DNA of 28,522 nucleotides, taken from assembly GCA_020719895.1 (NCBI GenBank), contig DYPM01000006.1, forward strand, positions 1-28,522. Direction: 5' to 3'. Each line of letters begins with the position of its first letter. Position 1 is the first letter of the stretch. Source of the stretch: Sulfurovum sp. (GTDB taxonomy: Bacteria; Campylobacterota; Campylobacteria; Campylobacterales; Sulfurovaceae). A program made the position numbers and the translations under genes. Shown one piece after another: positions 14,881 through 22,438 of the stretch. The notes beneath the pieces are model-generated. The model saw only the letters and a list, made by a program, of their open reading frames with translations. It was not told the origin of the DNA and ran no database searches.

Positions 14881-15318
14881 TTATTTATTCCACTCAAAAT
14901 AGGTTTTTACAGTTCCCATTTCTTCAAAATTAAACTGCATTTCTCCTTCTTTGGTCTCCACTGTAATGCTTCTCTCATCGATACTTTTAAGTGTGCCTTG
15001 ATATTTTTCTCCGCCTTGAATCTTCACTTTGACTCGTTCTCCAATTGCATGGAGATAGTGAGAGGATTTACTGAGTTTACGCTCAATGCCTGGAGAACTC
15101 ACTTCCAATCGATACGTTCCTGCCATTGGAGGATGTACATCCAAAAGAGGCGAAAGCTCATTGGAAATATCAACACACAAATCAATACTTACACCTCCTT
15201 GTTTGGTCACCAAAATACGATAAATGGTATCTTCATGCTCTTTGATTGTTTGAATATCATAAAGCCCTGCATCATGTGAGGCGATTATTTTAGTGATCAT
15301 CGATTCAAGATTCTCCAT
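14881..15318 (-). CDS. rimP: Ribosome maturation factor RimP
   Basis: Needed for 30S subunit maturation. The 145-residue protein has the RimP pattern: GLYDIQTIKEHEDTIYRILVTKQGGVSIDLCVDISNELSPLLD, then YRLEVSSPGIERKL, the family signature, and an Sm-like C-terminal barrel (GERVKVKI ... YQGTLKSID). ATG 15318 has AGAGGA five bases upstream; the open frame further upstream runs through rbfA and is not RimP-like. It overlaps the rbfA end by 14 bases. Confidence 0.93.
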   Translation of the reverse strand: MENLESMITKIIASHDAGLYDIQTIKEHEDTIYRILVTKQGGVSIDLCVDISNELSPLLDVHPPMAGTYRLEVSSPGIERKLSKSSHYLHAIGERVKVKIQGGEKYQGTLKSIDERSITVETKEGEMQFNFEEMGTVKTYFEWNK

Positions 15319-15676
15319 GCACATCCTCTTTTTTGTTAATTTGTTCAAAAAGTGCTTCAATACGATTTGATTTTTCTTGTTGATCATCAAACTCAAAATG
15401 CAGACGAGGGGCTTTAAACCACCCTTCGCTCTGCTTGCAATGGTTTTGAATGTAGGGTGCAACGCTGCGTAATTGCCTTAACGCTTCGCTCTGCTCTTTA
15501 GAATCAAGATAAGATTTTTCCAAATAGACTTTCGCATCGCTTCTTCCTTTTGAGCAAACTACCTCTGTGACAACAAGGGTGTTGATTCGTTCATCATCCA
15601 ATGTAGCCAAAGCTTCAGGGATAATCTCTCTAAGGATTGATTCAACTCTATGTCGTTTAATCTCTTCGTGTGTCAC
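15305..15676 (-). CDS. rbfA: Ribosome-binding factor A
   Basis: A KH-type protein that helps mature the 16S rRNA 5' end in 30S subunits. The 123-residue protein carries the family pattern RHRVESILREIIPEALATLDDERI ... VVTEVVCSKGRSDAKVYLE and PYIQNHCKQSEGWFKAPRLHFEFDD near the end. The start is GTG 15676, four bases after an AAAGGTGA ribosome-binding site. It lies between infB and rimP, the standard order. Confidence 0.93.
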   Translation of the reverse strand: MTHEEIKRHRVESILREIIPEALATLDDERINTLVVTEVVCSKGRSDAKVYLEKSYLDSKEQSEALRQLRSVAPYIQNHCKQSEGWFKAPRLHFEFDDQQEKSNRIEALFEQINKKEDVHGES

Positions 15677-15738
15677 GAGTCACCTTTCTTTCCGCCTTTC
15701 TTTACTCTGTCACTTAGGGTAACACAATCTTTATTTGA

Positions 15739-18630
15739 CTACTCTAAGACCGCCATCTCTTGAACGTTTTTATAGGTTTCGATCACATCTCCCTCTTTAA
15801 TGTCATTGAAATTGTCGAGCATTATACCACACTCATAACCGCTCCGAACCTCTTTGACATCTTCAGTAAGACGCTTAAGCGAAGAGATAGTGCTTTCTTT
15901 GACAACCACGCCATCACGAATAAGCCTTGCTTTGCTGTTTCTTGTAATAACACCCTCTGAGACTTTGCACCCTGCGATCGTTCCTACTTTGCCTACAATA
16001 AAGGTCATTCTTACCTCTGCTTGTCCTGTCACCTCTTCGCTGATTACAGGACTCATCATGCCACCAAGTAATGCTCTTACATCATCAAGAAGCTCATAAA
16101 TAATGGAATATGATTTGACTTCGACACCAAGATCTTTGGCTTTTTGTTTCACTGCGCCTGTAGGTCTGACATTAAATCCAAGAACAACGCAATGTCCTGA
16201 AGCACTCGCAAGTGTCACATCGCTATCGGTGATACCACCTACTCCTTCATGGATAATATTTACCTTTACTTCTTCGTTTCGTAACTTTTCTAAACTCCCT
16301 CTAATCGCTTCAAGTGAACCTTGGACATCGGCTTTAATCACTATAGGAAGTGATTTGAGTTTGCCTTCGGCAATAAGATCTTGAAGATCATCCAAAGATG
16401 CTTTAGTACTTCTTGAGAGTACTTTTTCTCTAGCGTACTCAGCTCTTTTTTGGGCAAGCTCTCTTGTATCTTTTTCGCTCTCCATAACGATAAGTATATC
16501 GCCTGCTGCTGGTACTTCATTGAGTCCTACAATCGCTGCGGGTGTACTAGGTCCAATCTCTTTTACATTCGTGCCATCATCAAGTTTTATTGCTTTGATA
16601 CGTCCATAGGTGCTTCCTGCGATCGCATTATCGCCCACTCTTAAAGTGCCATTTTGGATAATCACATTCGCAACTGGCCCAAATCCTTTTTCTACAGAAC
16701 TCTCCACCACTACTGCTTTGGCTCTTCGTGTTGGATCTGCATCAAGCTCCATAATCTCTGCTTGCAACAAAATAGTCTCAAGAAGTACATCAATCCCCAA
16801 TCCAGTATGAGCCGAAACAGGTATAAAATCATACTCTCCGCCCCACTCAGTTGCCAAGATTCCTAAATCTGCCAATTGTTTTTTGACATTGTCAGGGTTG
16901 GCAGTAGGCTTATCCATCTTATTGATAGCGATGATCATCGGCACATCGGCGGCCTTTGTATGAGAAATCGCCTCTTTGGTTTGCAACATGACGCCATCAT
17001 CCGCTGCAACTACAATAATCACAATATCAGTTGCTTGTGCACCTCTTGAACGCATCTCAGTGAAAGCTTCGTGACCAGGCGTATCTACAAAAGTAATTTT
17101 TTTACCATTTTTTTCTACCTGATATGCACCAACGTGTTGTGTAATTCCTCCTGCTTCTTTGGCTGCTACTTTGGTTGAACGAATTTTGTCAAGAAGTGAG
17201 GTTTTGCCATGATCAACGTGTCCCATAATAGTAATCACTGGCGGTCTCTCTTCTAAGTTTTCGTCCTCTATCGCATCGTATGCACCTGCATAATCAAGTT
17301 CATCAAGTGGATTCATCGTGGTCACTTCTACTTCAAACTCTTGAGATAAAATCTCAATTTCGTCTTTAGAGAGAAAATCATTTTTGGTAACCATCATCCC
17401 CAAAGAAAAAAGAACTTTTACGACTTCACCAATTGATCTGTTTACTTTTTCAGCAAATTCATAAACACGAACATTTTCAGGAATCTCTATCGAAGTGACA
17501 TTCTCTGTTTTTATCTCTTTAGCGTATCTTTTGCGTTTTCCAGTACGTCTGATGGATTGAGATTGTGGCTTAAAGTGCTGTCGTGCCTTTGCTGTCACTC
17601 CTGCTGCTTCGCGTTTTTTGGCCTCTTCTTTTCGTCGTTGCTCTTCTTTGATCATTTCGTCGTACATATTTTTGTCAGAGAAATCTAAGAGTACAATCTC
17701 ATCCTCTTCAAATCCTGAGCTAATTTCAGTTGCAAAATCTTTATCAAAAAGATCAATTTTTTTCCCTGTTTCTCGTGCTTCAGCTAATTTTTTGTTTTTC
17801 TTTTTGGCATTTGAAATTCCGACTATTTCTGATCTATTTGAAGTTTTTGAGACTGTTTGAAAGATTGATTTTGATTTGACAACAACAGGTTCTGGTCTTG
17901 CACGTCGCACAATCTTGATGCCACTTCTTGAGAGGGTTTTCTTTTTGGGTCTATCCTCTTCGTCTGCAACCTTTCGAATTGCTGTATTGCTTTCTTCTTT
18001 GTCGGCAACAGAGATGCCTTTGCGTTTTTTGATCTCCTTTGGAGCCACTTCGATCATCTCTGCTTGAGGTGTTTGGATGATTGTGTCGGAAGGAATTTCT
18101 TCAGCAATTGTTTTTTCTTCAACAATGATTTTTTCTTGAATGATTGTTTTTTGTTCAATAGGCTTTTTTTGTTCAATAGGCTTTTTTTGTTCGACAATTG
18201 TTTTTTGTTCGACAACCTCTTCTGGAATTACAGGCTGAATCCGTCTAATTTTTCTTTTTTCTTTGAGTGGATTATGTGGCGTTGCAAACACTTTGGAAGG
18301 CGTGATGCTTTTAGGTTTGGTAGATTCTATCGGATTTTTTTCTTGTCTTGTCTCTTGAATTTCAACAACAGGAGCAGGAGCCAATATCTCTTTTTCTACT
18401 TTTTGTTCCGCTTTTTTGATTACTTTGATTTTGTTTTTTTCACTTGGCTTTTTGAACTTTTCGGGTAATTTGCCACTAATAGCATAATTTACCAACATAT
18501 CCGCATTTTCAATACTAATCGTACTGTTTGCAGCTTTGACATCAAATCCTAACTCTTTAGCTTTTTCCAACAAATCATTATTTGATAATCCAGCCTCTGC
18601 GGCGATCTCTTGGATTTTGATTTTATCCAT
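15739..18630 (-). CDS. infB: Translation initiation factor IF-2
   Basis: A GTPase that brings initiator tRNA to the 30S subunit and promotes subunit joining. The 963-residue protein begins with an IF2_N domain (about 1-50). A long charged, low-complexity linker follows, containing six-residue repeats around EQKKPI (141-176). A second IF2_N domain (about 382-435) precedes the G domain: GHVDHGKT (470-477), DTPGHE (516-521) and NKMD (570-573). Domains II, III and the fMet-tRNA-binding C-terminus follow. ATG 18630 has GGAG ten bases upstream and overlaps the ylxR end by eight bases. The linker repeat is encoded by 18-bp tandem DNA repeats. Confidence 0.98.
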   Translation of the reverse strand: MDKIKIQEIAAEAGLSNNDLLEKAKELGFDVKAANSTISIENADMLVNYAISGKLPEKFKKPSEKNKIKVIKKAEQKVEKEILAPAPVVEIQETRQEKNPIESTKPKSITPSKVFATPHNPLKEKRKIRRIQPVIPEEVVEQKTIVEQKKPIEQKKPIEQKTIIQEKIIVEEKTIAEEIPSDTIIQTPQAEMIEVAPKEIKKRKGISVADKEESNTAIRKVADEEDRPKKKTLSRSGIKIVRRARPEPVVVKSKSIFQTVSKTSNRSEIVGISNAKKKNKKLAEARETGKKIDLFDKDFATEISSGFEEDEIVLLDFSDKNMYDEMIKEEQRRKEEAKKREAAGVTAKARQHFKPQSQSIRRTGKRKRYAKEIKTENVTSIEIPENVRVYEFAEKVNRSIGEVVKVLFSLGMMVTKNDFLSKDEIEILSQEFEVEVTTMNPLDELDYAGAYDAIEDENLEERPPVITIMGHVDHGKTSLLDKIRSTKVAAKEAGGITQHVGAYQVEKNGKKITFVDTPGHEAFTEMRSRGAQATDIVIIVVAADDGVMLQTKEAISHTKAADVPMIIAINKMDKPTANPDNVKKQLADLGILATEWGGEYDFIPVSAHTGLGIDVLLETILLQAEIMELDADPTRRAKAVVVESSVEKGFGPVANVIIQNGTLRVGDNAIAGSTYGRIKAIKLDDGTNVKEIGPSTPAAIVGLNEVPAAGDILIVMESEKDTRELAQKRAEYAREKVLSRSTKASLDDLQDLIAEGKLKSLPIVIKADVQGSLEAIRGSLEKLRNEEVKVNIIHEGVGGITDSDVTLASASGHCVVLGFNVRPTGAVKQKAKDLGVEVKSYSIIYELLDDVRALLGGMMSPVISEEVTGQAEVRMTFIVGKVGTIAGCKVSEGVITRNSKARLIRDGVVVKESTISSLKRLTEDVKEVRSGYECGIMLDNFNDIKEGDVIETYKNVQEMAVLE
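18103..18210 (-). repeat. In-frame 18-bp tandem repeats in infB
   Basis: Six degenerate units encode EQKTIV, EQKKPI, EQKKPI, EQKTII, QEKIIV and EEKTIA in the disordered IF-2 linker. The two EQKKPI units (18157-18192) are almost identical in DNA. Copy-number change would add or remove six residues without breaking the frame. Confidence 0.8.
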
Positions 18631-18871
18631 TCTTGCTTAACTCCTCTAATAGCTGAAGCAACGTCTCTTGATTTTGTTTCAAACGTTTGCTCAAACCTCT
18701 TAATTTTTTTTCATTTGCGATACACTCATGACACAGATAAAGACTTCGTCCCACTCCGTCATGCCTCGTTAGTCGATTTCCGTCTTGTTTTATTCGGATT
18801 AGTTGAGATTGGAGTTGTCTACCGCGACAACTTATGCACATACGAATCGGTTGAGGTTTTTTTATATTCAT
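18623..18871 (-). CDS. YlxR family (DUF448) RNA-binding protein
   Basis: An 82-residue protein of the YlxR family, which usually stands before infB. It has the family's N-terminal PIRMCISCRGRQLQSQLIRI, with Cys-x-x-Cys, and GRSLYLCHECI, with a second Cys pair. YlxR proteins have an RNA-binding fold and have been linked to gene regulation and RNase P; the role here is not known. AGGA lies eight bases before the ATG. It overlaps infB by eight bases. Confidence 0.92.
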   Translation of the reverse strand: MNIKKPQPIRMCISCRGRQLQSQLIRIKQDGNRLTRHDGVGRSLYLCHECIANEKKLRGLSKRLKQNQETLLQLLEELSKNG

Positions 18872-18907
18872 AGATTATATCCTATTAACCCTTGTTAACC
18901 CTTTGTG

Positions 18908-19789
18908 TTATGGATTAGCAAATGCTCCATTGTTGTCAAGATCAAGTATCATTACACGATAGTGTGAAAATTTATTTTCTAATGCGTGTGCTATATCTTG
19001 AGCATCTTTGTCATAACAGAGCGAAAAAAATGTAGAACCTGATCCTGAAAGTGTACTCATTAATGCTCCATATTTGAGTGCCACTTTTTGGACATCAAAA
19101 AGTTCGGGCATCATTTTCATCCGTCGAGATTGATGAAGTTTGTCTTTGGATGCGATACGCAACAAATCCCACGACTCAGTCAAAAAAAGTGCCGTCAGAT
19201 AAGAAGCATGAGAGAGCGAATAGACTGCTTCTTCTTTTTTGTAGCTTTTGGGAAGAATCGTTCGAGATTTATCAGTCGAGATCGTACGATCGGGAATTAC
19301 CACTACCGCCTTAAGATACTCTGGCATTTTTCGTTTTTTACTGTAGACTTTACCGCCCTCTACGCACGCAACATTAAATCCTCCCATTACCGCAGGCGTA
19401 ATATTGTCAGGATGACTCTCATAAACAAGAGCGTGATTGAGAATATCGCGTTTGGAATGTGGTACTTTTGCCATCGCGTATGCAGCAGTAAGTGCAGAAA
19501 CAATCACTGCAGAGGAGCTTCCCAAGCCTCTTGAAATGGGAATTTTATTGTAAAACTCAAAACGAAAATTCTCTTCAGTACCACCCAATTTTTTATAGTG
19601 TTCGTTGAAAATTGTCAAAAAAAGAGTATTTTTTTTGATTTTTGTATTACTTGCTCCTTCACCATGTGTCGCAAGTGAAAAAAATTTTGAAGGCTTGATT
19701 ATGATCTCATTTCTAAGATCAACCGCCAATCCCAAAGTATCAAAGCCCGGACCAAGATTCGCCGAAGTGGCTGGCACACTAATAAACAT
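18908..19789 (-). CDS. thrB: Homoserine kinase
   Basis: Phosphorylates homoserine on the way to threonine; a GHMP-family kinase. The 293-residue protein starts MFISVPATSANLGPGFDTLGLA, a characteristic N-terminus, and carries the ATP-binding loop PISRGLGSSSAVIVSAL (84-100). The C-terminal GALMSTLSGSGSTFFSL matches GHMP motif 3. ATG 19789 is chosen, with GGA a few bases upstream. An open frame to 19852 adds 21 unrelated residues. It lies 98 bases downstream of tsaB in the conserved lpxC-tsaB-thrB-ylxR-infB order. Confidence 0.95.
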   Translation of the reverse strand: MFISVPATSANLGPGFDTLGLAVDLRNEIIIKPSKFFSLATHGEGASNTKIKKNTLFLTIFNEHYKKLGGTEENFRFEFYNKIPISRGLGSSSAVIVSALTAAYAMAKVPHSKRDILNHALVYESHPDNITPAVMGGFNVACVEGGKVYSKKRKMPEYLKAVVVIPDRTISTDKSRTILPKSYKKEEAVYSLSHASYLTALFLTESWDLLRIASKDKLHQSRRMKMMPELFDVQKVALKYGALMSTLSGSGSTFFSLCYDKDAQDIAHALENKFSHYRVMILDLDNNGAFANP

Positions 19790-19887
19790 CACAATCCATT
19801 CTATAAAAGAGTCAAAAACCTTGCTACAATCAAAAGAGCATACTATATACAATCTGCTTCTGATTTTTCTACCAATAAATAAACCAA

Positions 19888-20355
19888 CTAAACTGCAGGA
19901 ATACTGTATTCAGGTACACATACTTCATCTAACGGTACTGTTTTGAGATCTTTGGGTAATTGGAAGCTACTCTTGATATGATTTTCTGATTTTTGTGTGA
20001 TTATAGTCTCTTTTTGCTTGAAAAAATAGAGATTGCCTACAGCTTTTATCGGCAAACCGCCGTTGAGTGCAAAAGCACTGCATCCGCGACATGTTATTCC
20101 TTCTACAATCTCAATTGTTTTGAGTGTGATATAGGTGAGTTTTGTCCCCATAAACGAACCCGGACCACGTGTATAGATAATTTGCGAAGGGCGATAAGAC
20201 TGCATTGCCTCATAAAGAAGTTTCAAAAGCACTTCAGAGTTTTTCTGCGACGACTCAAGAGTATCTATCAAAATATTATTTTTGTAGATACCTATTTGAA
20301 GTGGCGATGCGACGGAGATGATAAGATAGGTGTAGTTAGGCAAAACTTTTTGCAA
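19888..20355 (-). CDS. tsaB: TsaB-like tRNA threonylcarbamoyladenosine protein (short form)
   Basis: A 155-residue protein matching the N-terminal half of TsaB (YeaZ), the scaffold partner of TsaD in t6A synthesis. The conserved RGPGSFMGTKLTYITLKTIEIVEGI lies at about 64-88. The usual N-terminal DT(S/A) is replaced by SVASPLQIGIY, and the C-terminal half of the fold is missing, as in short Campylobacterota versions. The start is uncertain: TTG 20355 or TTG 20343, neither with a good ribosome-binding site. It overlaps the end of lpxC by 20 bases and probably depends on coupling. Assignment rests on the GPGSF motif and position. Confidence 0.75.
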   Translation of the reverse strand: MQKVLPNYTYLIISVASPLQIGIYKNNILIDTLESSQKNSEVLLKLLYEAMQSYRPSQIIYTRGPGSFMGTKLTYITLKTIEIVEGITCRGCSAFALNGGLPIKAVGNLYFFKQKETIITQKSENHIKSSFQLPKDLKTVPLDEVCVPEYSIPAV

Positions 20356-21220
20356 ACTCTCTACTCTGAAGTGATTCTACAGCGACAAACTCATAGTTAG
20401 AACTATTGGCAAATAACTTTTTGGTCAAAAGATGGTTGAGCTTGTGACTTCCAGCAAACGATTCGTATTTTCCCAAAATATTGTGTCCTGTCACCATCAA
20501 ATCCCCCATAGCATCCAACACTTTATGTCGAGCAAATTCATTATCAAAACGCAATCCTTCAGGATTGAGAACTTTGTGATCATCCAATCCGATCGCATTT
20601 TTGAGCGATGCACCAAGTGCAAGGTTTTTACTCTGAAGATACTGAATATCTTTGGCAAACCCAAATGTTCTTGCTCGTGCTACTTCGTTGATGAAATTTC
20701 GCGTCGAAAATTCAAAATGGTGCGTTTGATCACCAATCACTGGATGATTAAATCGAATATGAAAATCAAACGAAGCCGTTTTGGCAGGAGAGAGACGAAC
20801 AAACTTTCCATTCTCTTCGACTTCGACTTTGTTTTTGATCACGATCACTTTTTTTGAGGCGTTCTGTTCTACAATTCCAGCCTCTTGAATCAAAAGACAA
20901 AATGAAATGCTAGAACCGTCCATCGCAGGAATCTCATTTTCGTTGACTACGACACGAAGATTGTCGATACCATACGCATAAATTGATGAAAGAAAATGTT
21001 CGATTGTGGAGACAAACCCTTTGTCGCTTCCAATCACTGTCGCCATCTGCGTATCAATCACCGACTCGGGAGACAAAGGAATACTTAAAGCGATATCTTC
21101 TCTATAAAATATAATTCCCGCATTTTCATGTAACGGCTCTAATCTGAGTCGGATCGGTTCACCTTTGTGCAGTCCTATTCCCACCACCTCAACGGATTTG
21201 CCAATAGTACGCTGTTGCAT
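20336..21220 (-). CDS. lpxC: UDP-3-O-acyl-N-acetylglucosamine deacetylase
   Basis: The committed zinc-dependent step of lipid A synthesis. The 294-residue protein has MQQRTIGKSVEVVGIGLHKGEP at the start, STIEHFLSS with His75 as the first Zn ligand, RHKVLDAMGDLMVTGHNILG with His232 and Asp236 as the other ligands, and the catalytic His259 in AGSHKLNHLL. ATG 21220 has AAGGAG seven bases upstream; a TTG one codon earlier is unlikely. It is the first gene of the long minus-strand run. Confidence 0.97.
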   Translation of the reverse strand: MQQRTIGKSVEVVGIGLHKGEPIRLRLEPLHENAGIIFYREDIALSIPLSPESVIDTQMATVIGSDKGFVSTIEHFLSSIYAYGIDNLRVVVNENEIPAMDGSSISFCLLIQEAGIVEQNASKKVIVIKNKVEVEENGKFVRLSPAKTASFDFHIRFNHPVIGDQTHHFEFSTRNFINEVARARTFGFAKDIQYLQSKNLALGASLKNAIGLDDHKVLNPEGLRFDNEFARHKVLDAMGDLMVTGHNILGKYESFAGSHKLNHLLTKKLFANSSNYEFVAVESLQSREFAKSFA

Positions 21221-21260
21221 CAAAAAACTCCTTGGGGTCGGTTTATATTTTTAGTTGTTG

Positions 21261-21266
21261 ATTATA
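21261..21266 (-). promoter_or_regulatory. Likely -10 box for lpxC
   Basis: TATAAT on the minus strand, about 40 bases upstream of the lpxC start, with TTTGCG 17 bases further up as a weak -35. A small hairpin (TCTTCG with CGAAGA, 21280-21296) covers the -35 region. Confidence 0.45.
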
Positions 21267-21300
21267 ACTAAAATAGACATCTTCGCAAAACGAAGAACCC

Positions 21301-21326
21301 AATTGACAACATTTTTGTTATCAATT
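21301..21326 (-). promoter_or_regulatory. Palindrome upstream of the lpxC promoter
   Basis: Arms AATTGACAACA and TGTTATCAATT around TTTT: 10 of 11 positions are complementary. It lies just upstream of the proposed lpxC -35, a position typical for an activator site. No regulator is recognised. Confidence 0.4.
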
Positions 21327-21369
21327 TGTTAATTTTTATGTTTTTGTCTTTCCCGAGATACAATTTGTG

Positions 21370-21407
21370 TTTTTTATAAAAATTAAATTGATAATACAAA
21401 TCAATTT
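21370..21407 (-). terminator. Possible intrinsic terminator of the pseudouridine synthase gene
   Basis: On the minus strand, arms AAATTGAT and ATCAATTT around a seven-base loop are followed by AATTTTTATA. It begins 20 bases beyond the stop. The stem is AT-rich and therefore weak. Confidence 0.45.
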
Positions 21408-21426
21408 TTTAAATGGTCGCATATTT

Positions 21427-22362
21427 TTAGTTTCGATTGAATCTTCTTTTTTCTTTTGGATAGATCAATTTTTTGAGTAATCTAAAGTCGATTTTGCTTT
21501 GAATATAGAACTCTGAACCGTAATGAAAACGAAGCGTTTGTGCATGTAGCAGAAGTCGTGGCGCACCATGCTCAACGAGTCTATTCTCTTGAGTTTGAAG
21601 CGAATCAAGATAGTCACTTGTCGCTTCGTAGGTGGCACCATAAATAGGGTCGCCTAAGATTGGATGTTTCACGTGAAACAAATGAATACGAATTTGATGC
21701 GTACGACCTGTGAGAGGATAGCAAGCGACTAAGGTAGTGTCAAGTTGGTCATCATACTCTAAAGGTATAAAATCGGTATGTGAAGCTCTTCCTTTCTCTT
21801 CATCGACAAAAACCTTTTGTTTTGTCACATCAAATCCCTCTTTGTTCGCCAAAATAGGAACAGAGACGCTAAAAGGTTCGGTAAGTTTGCCGTCCACCCA
21901 CGCCAAATAAGATTTTTGGATTTGTTTGTTTTCAAAAGAGGTTTTGAGATAGGCTTCTGCCTTTTTATGTTTACTTGCCAGCAAAAGTCCAGAGGTTTCC
22001 ATATCAATACGATGTGTGGCGTTAGCATCGTCTCCAGCTTCGCTTCGAATTTCATCAAGCATACAATAAGAGGTTGCCATGGTTTTTGGATGCACCAAAA
22101 TACCTGATGATTTTTCAAAAACCATAAAATCTTTGTTACTAAAGAGAGGTTTGACTCCTCTGCTTTTTGGACGAAAAAAGACCATTTCTATTTCGCCGTC
22201 GATGATGCGTCCTGGATATCGCATCGATTCTCCGTGAATTAAAATACGTCCTTTGGAGATGTGCCTCTGTGCCTCTCCTTGTGTGTAGCCAAGCGTACGC
22301 ATAACATACACAAAGGCTTTGATTGGAGCAGGAACGCTAAATGGTTCTTTGACAAACGGCAT
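21427..22362 (-). CDS. RluA family 23S rRNA pseudouridine synthase
   Basis: Isomerises specific uridines in rRNA or tRNA. The 311-residue protein has an N-terminal S4-like RNA-binding region (about 10-65) and the RluA catalytic domain with ATHRIDMETSGLLLASKHKKA (Asp120 catalytic), KSYLAWVDG, and PLTGRTHQIRIHLFHVKHPILGDPIYG (217-242). ATG 22362 has AAGGA six bases upstream; the frame to 22398 adds 12 unlikely residues. It diverges from purB, as in Campylobacter. The codons for FHVKH (229-233) form a perfect parS sequence. The exact target base cannot be told from sequence. Confidence 0.92.
   Translation of the reverse strand: MPFVKEPFSVPAPIKAFVYVMRTLGYTQGEAQRHISKGRILIHGESMRYPGRIIDGEIEMVFFRPKSRGVKPLFSNKDFMVFEKSSGILVHPKTMATSYCMLDEIRSEAGDDANATHRIDMETSGLLLASKHKKAEAYLKTSFENKQIQKSYLAWVDGKLTEPFSVSVPILANKEGFDVTKQKVFVDEEKGRASHTDFIPLEYDDQLDTTLVACYPLTGRTHQIRIHLFHVKHPILGDPIYGATYEATSDYLDSLQTQENRLVEHGAPRLLLHAQTLRFHYGSEFYIQSKIDFRLLKKLIYPKEKRRFNRN
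21665..21680. promoter_or_regulatory. parS, ParB-binding chromosome segregation site
   Basis: TGTTTCACGTGAAACA, an exact 16-bp palindrome identical to the consensus parS first defined in Bacillus subtilis. It lies inside the RluA-family gene and encodes FHVKH. ParB loads at such sites near the replication origin and acts with ParA in segregation. In Campylobacter jejuni the matching gene and purB lie close to dnaA, which agrees with an origin-proximal position. No second exact copy was seen in this window. Confidence 0.85.
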
Positions 22363-22404
22363 ATTATTCCTTTTGTTTAATTGAGCGTTTAACGCCATTT
22401 AAGC

Positions 22405-22410
22405 TAAAAT
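22405..22410 (+). promoter_or_regulatory. Likely -10 box of purB
   Basis: TAAAAT in AAGCTAAAAT, 28 bases upstream of the purB ATG, with TTGAGC 18 bases upstream as a fair -35. The region also holds the start of the divergent pseudouridine synthase gene. Confidence 0.5.
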
Positions 22411-22438
22411 GATAACAAAAAATAATAGGAATTAGGTG

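Noticed and set aside
14794..15279. 161-codon open frame on the plus strand
   Set aside because: Crosses the minC-rimP junction antisense to both, and is Phe/Ser/His-rich without a motif.
15319..15462. Upstream extension of rimP
   Set aside because: It runs through rbfA in another frame and is not RimP-like; ATG 15318 has AGAGGA.
18110..18215. Short direct repeats as a CRISPR array
   Set aside because: The units are contiguous 18-mers in frame within infB, without spacers.
20163..20172. CCACGTGTAT as a second parS-like site
   Set aside because: Only the central CACGTG is shared; the flanks do not match the consensus.
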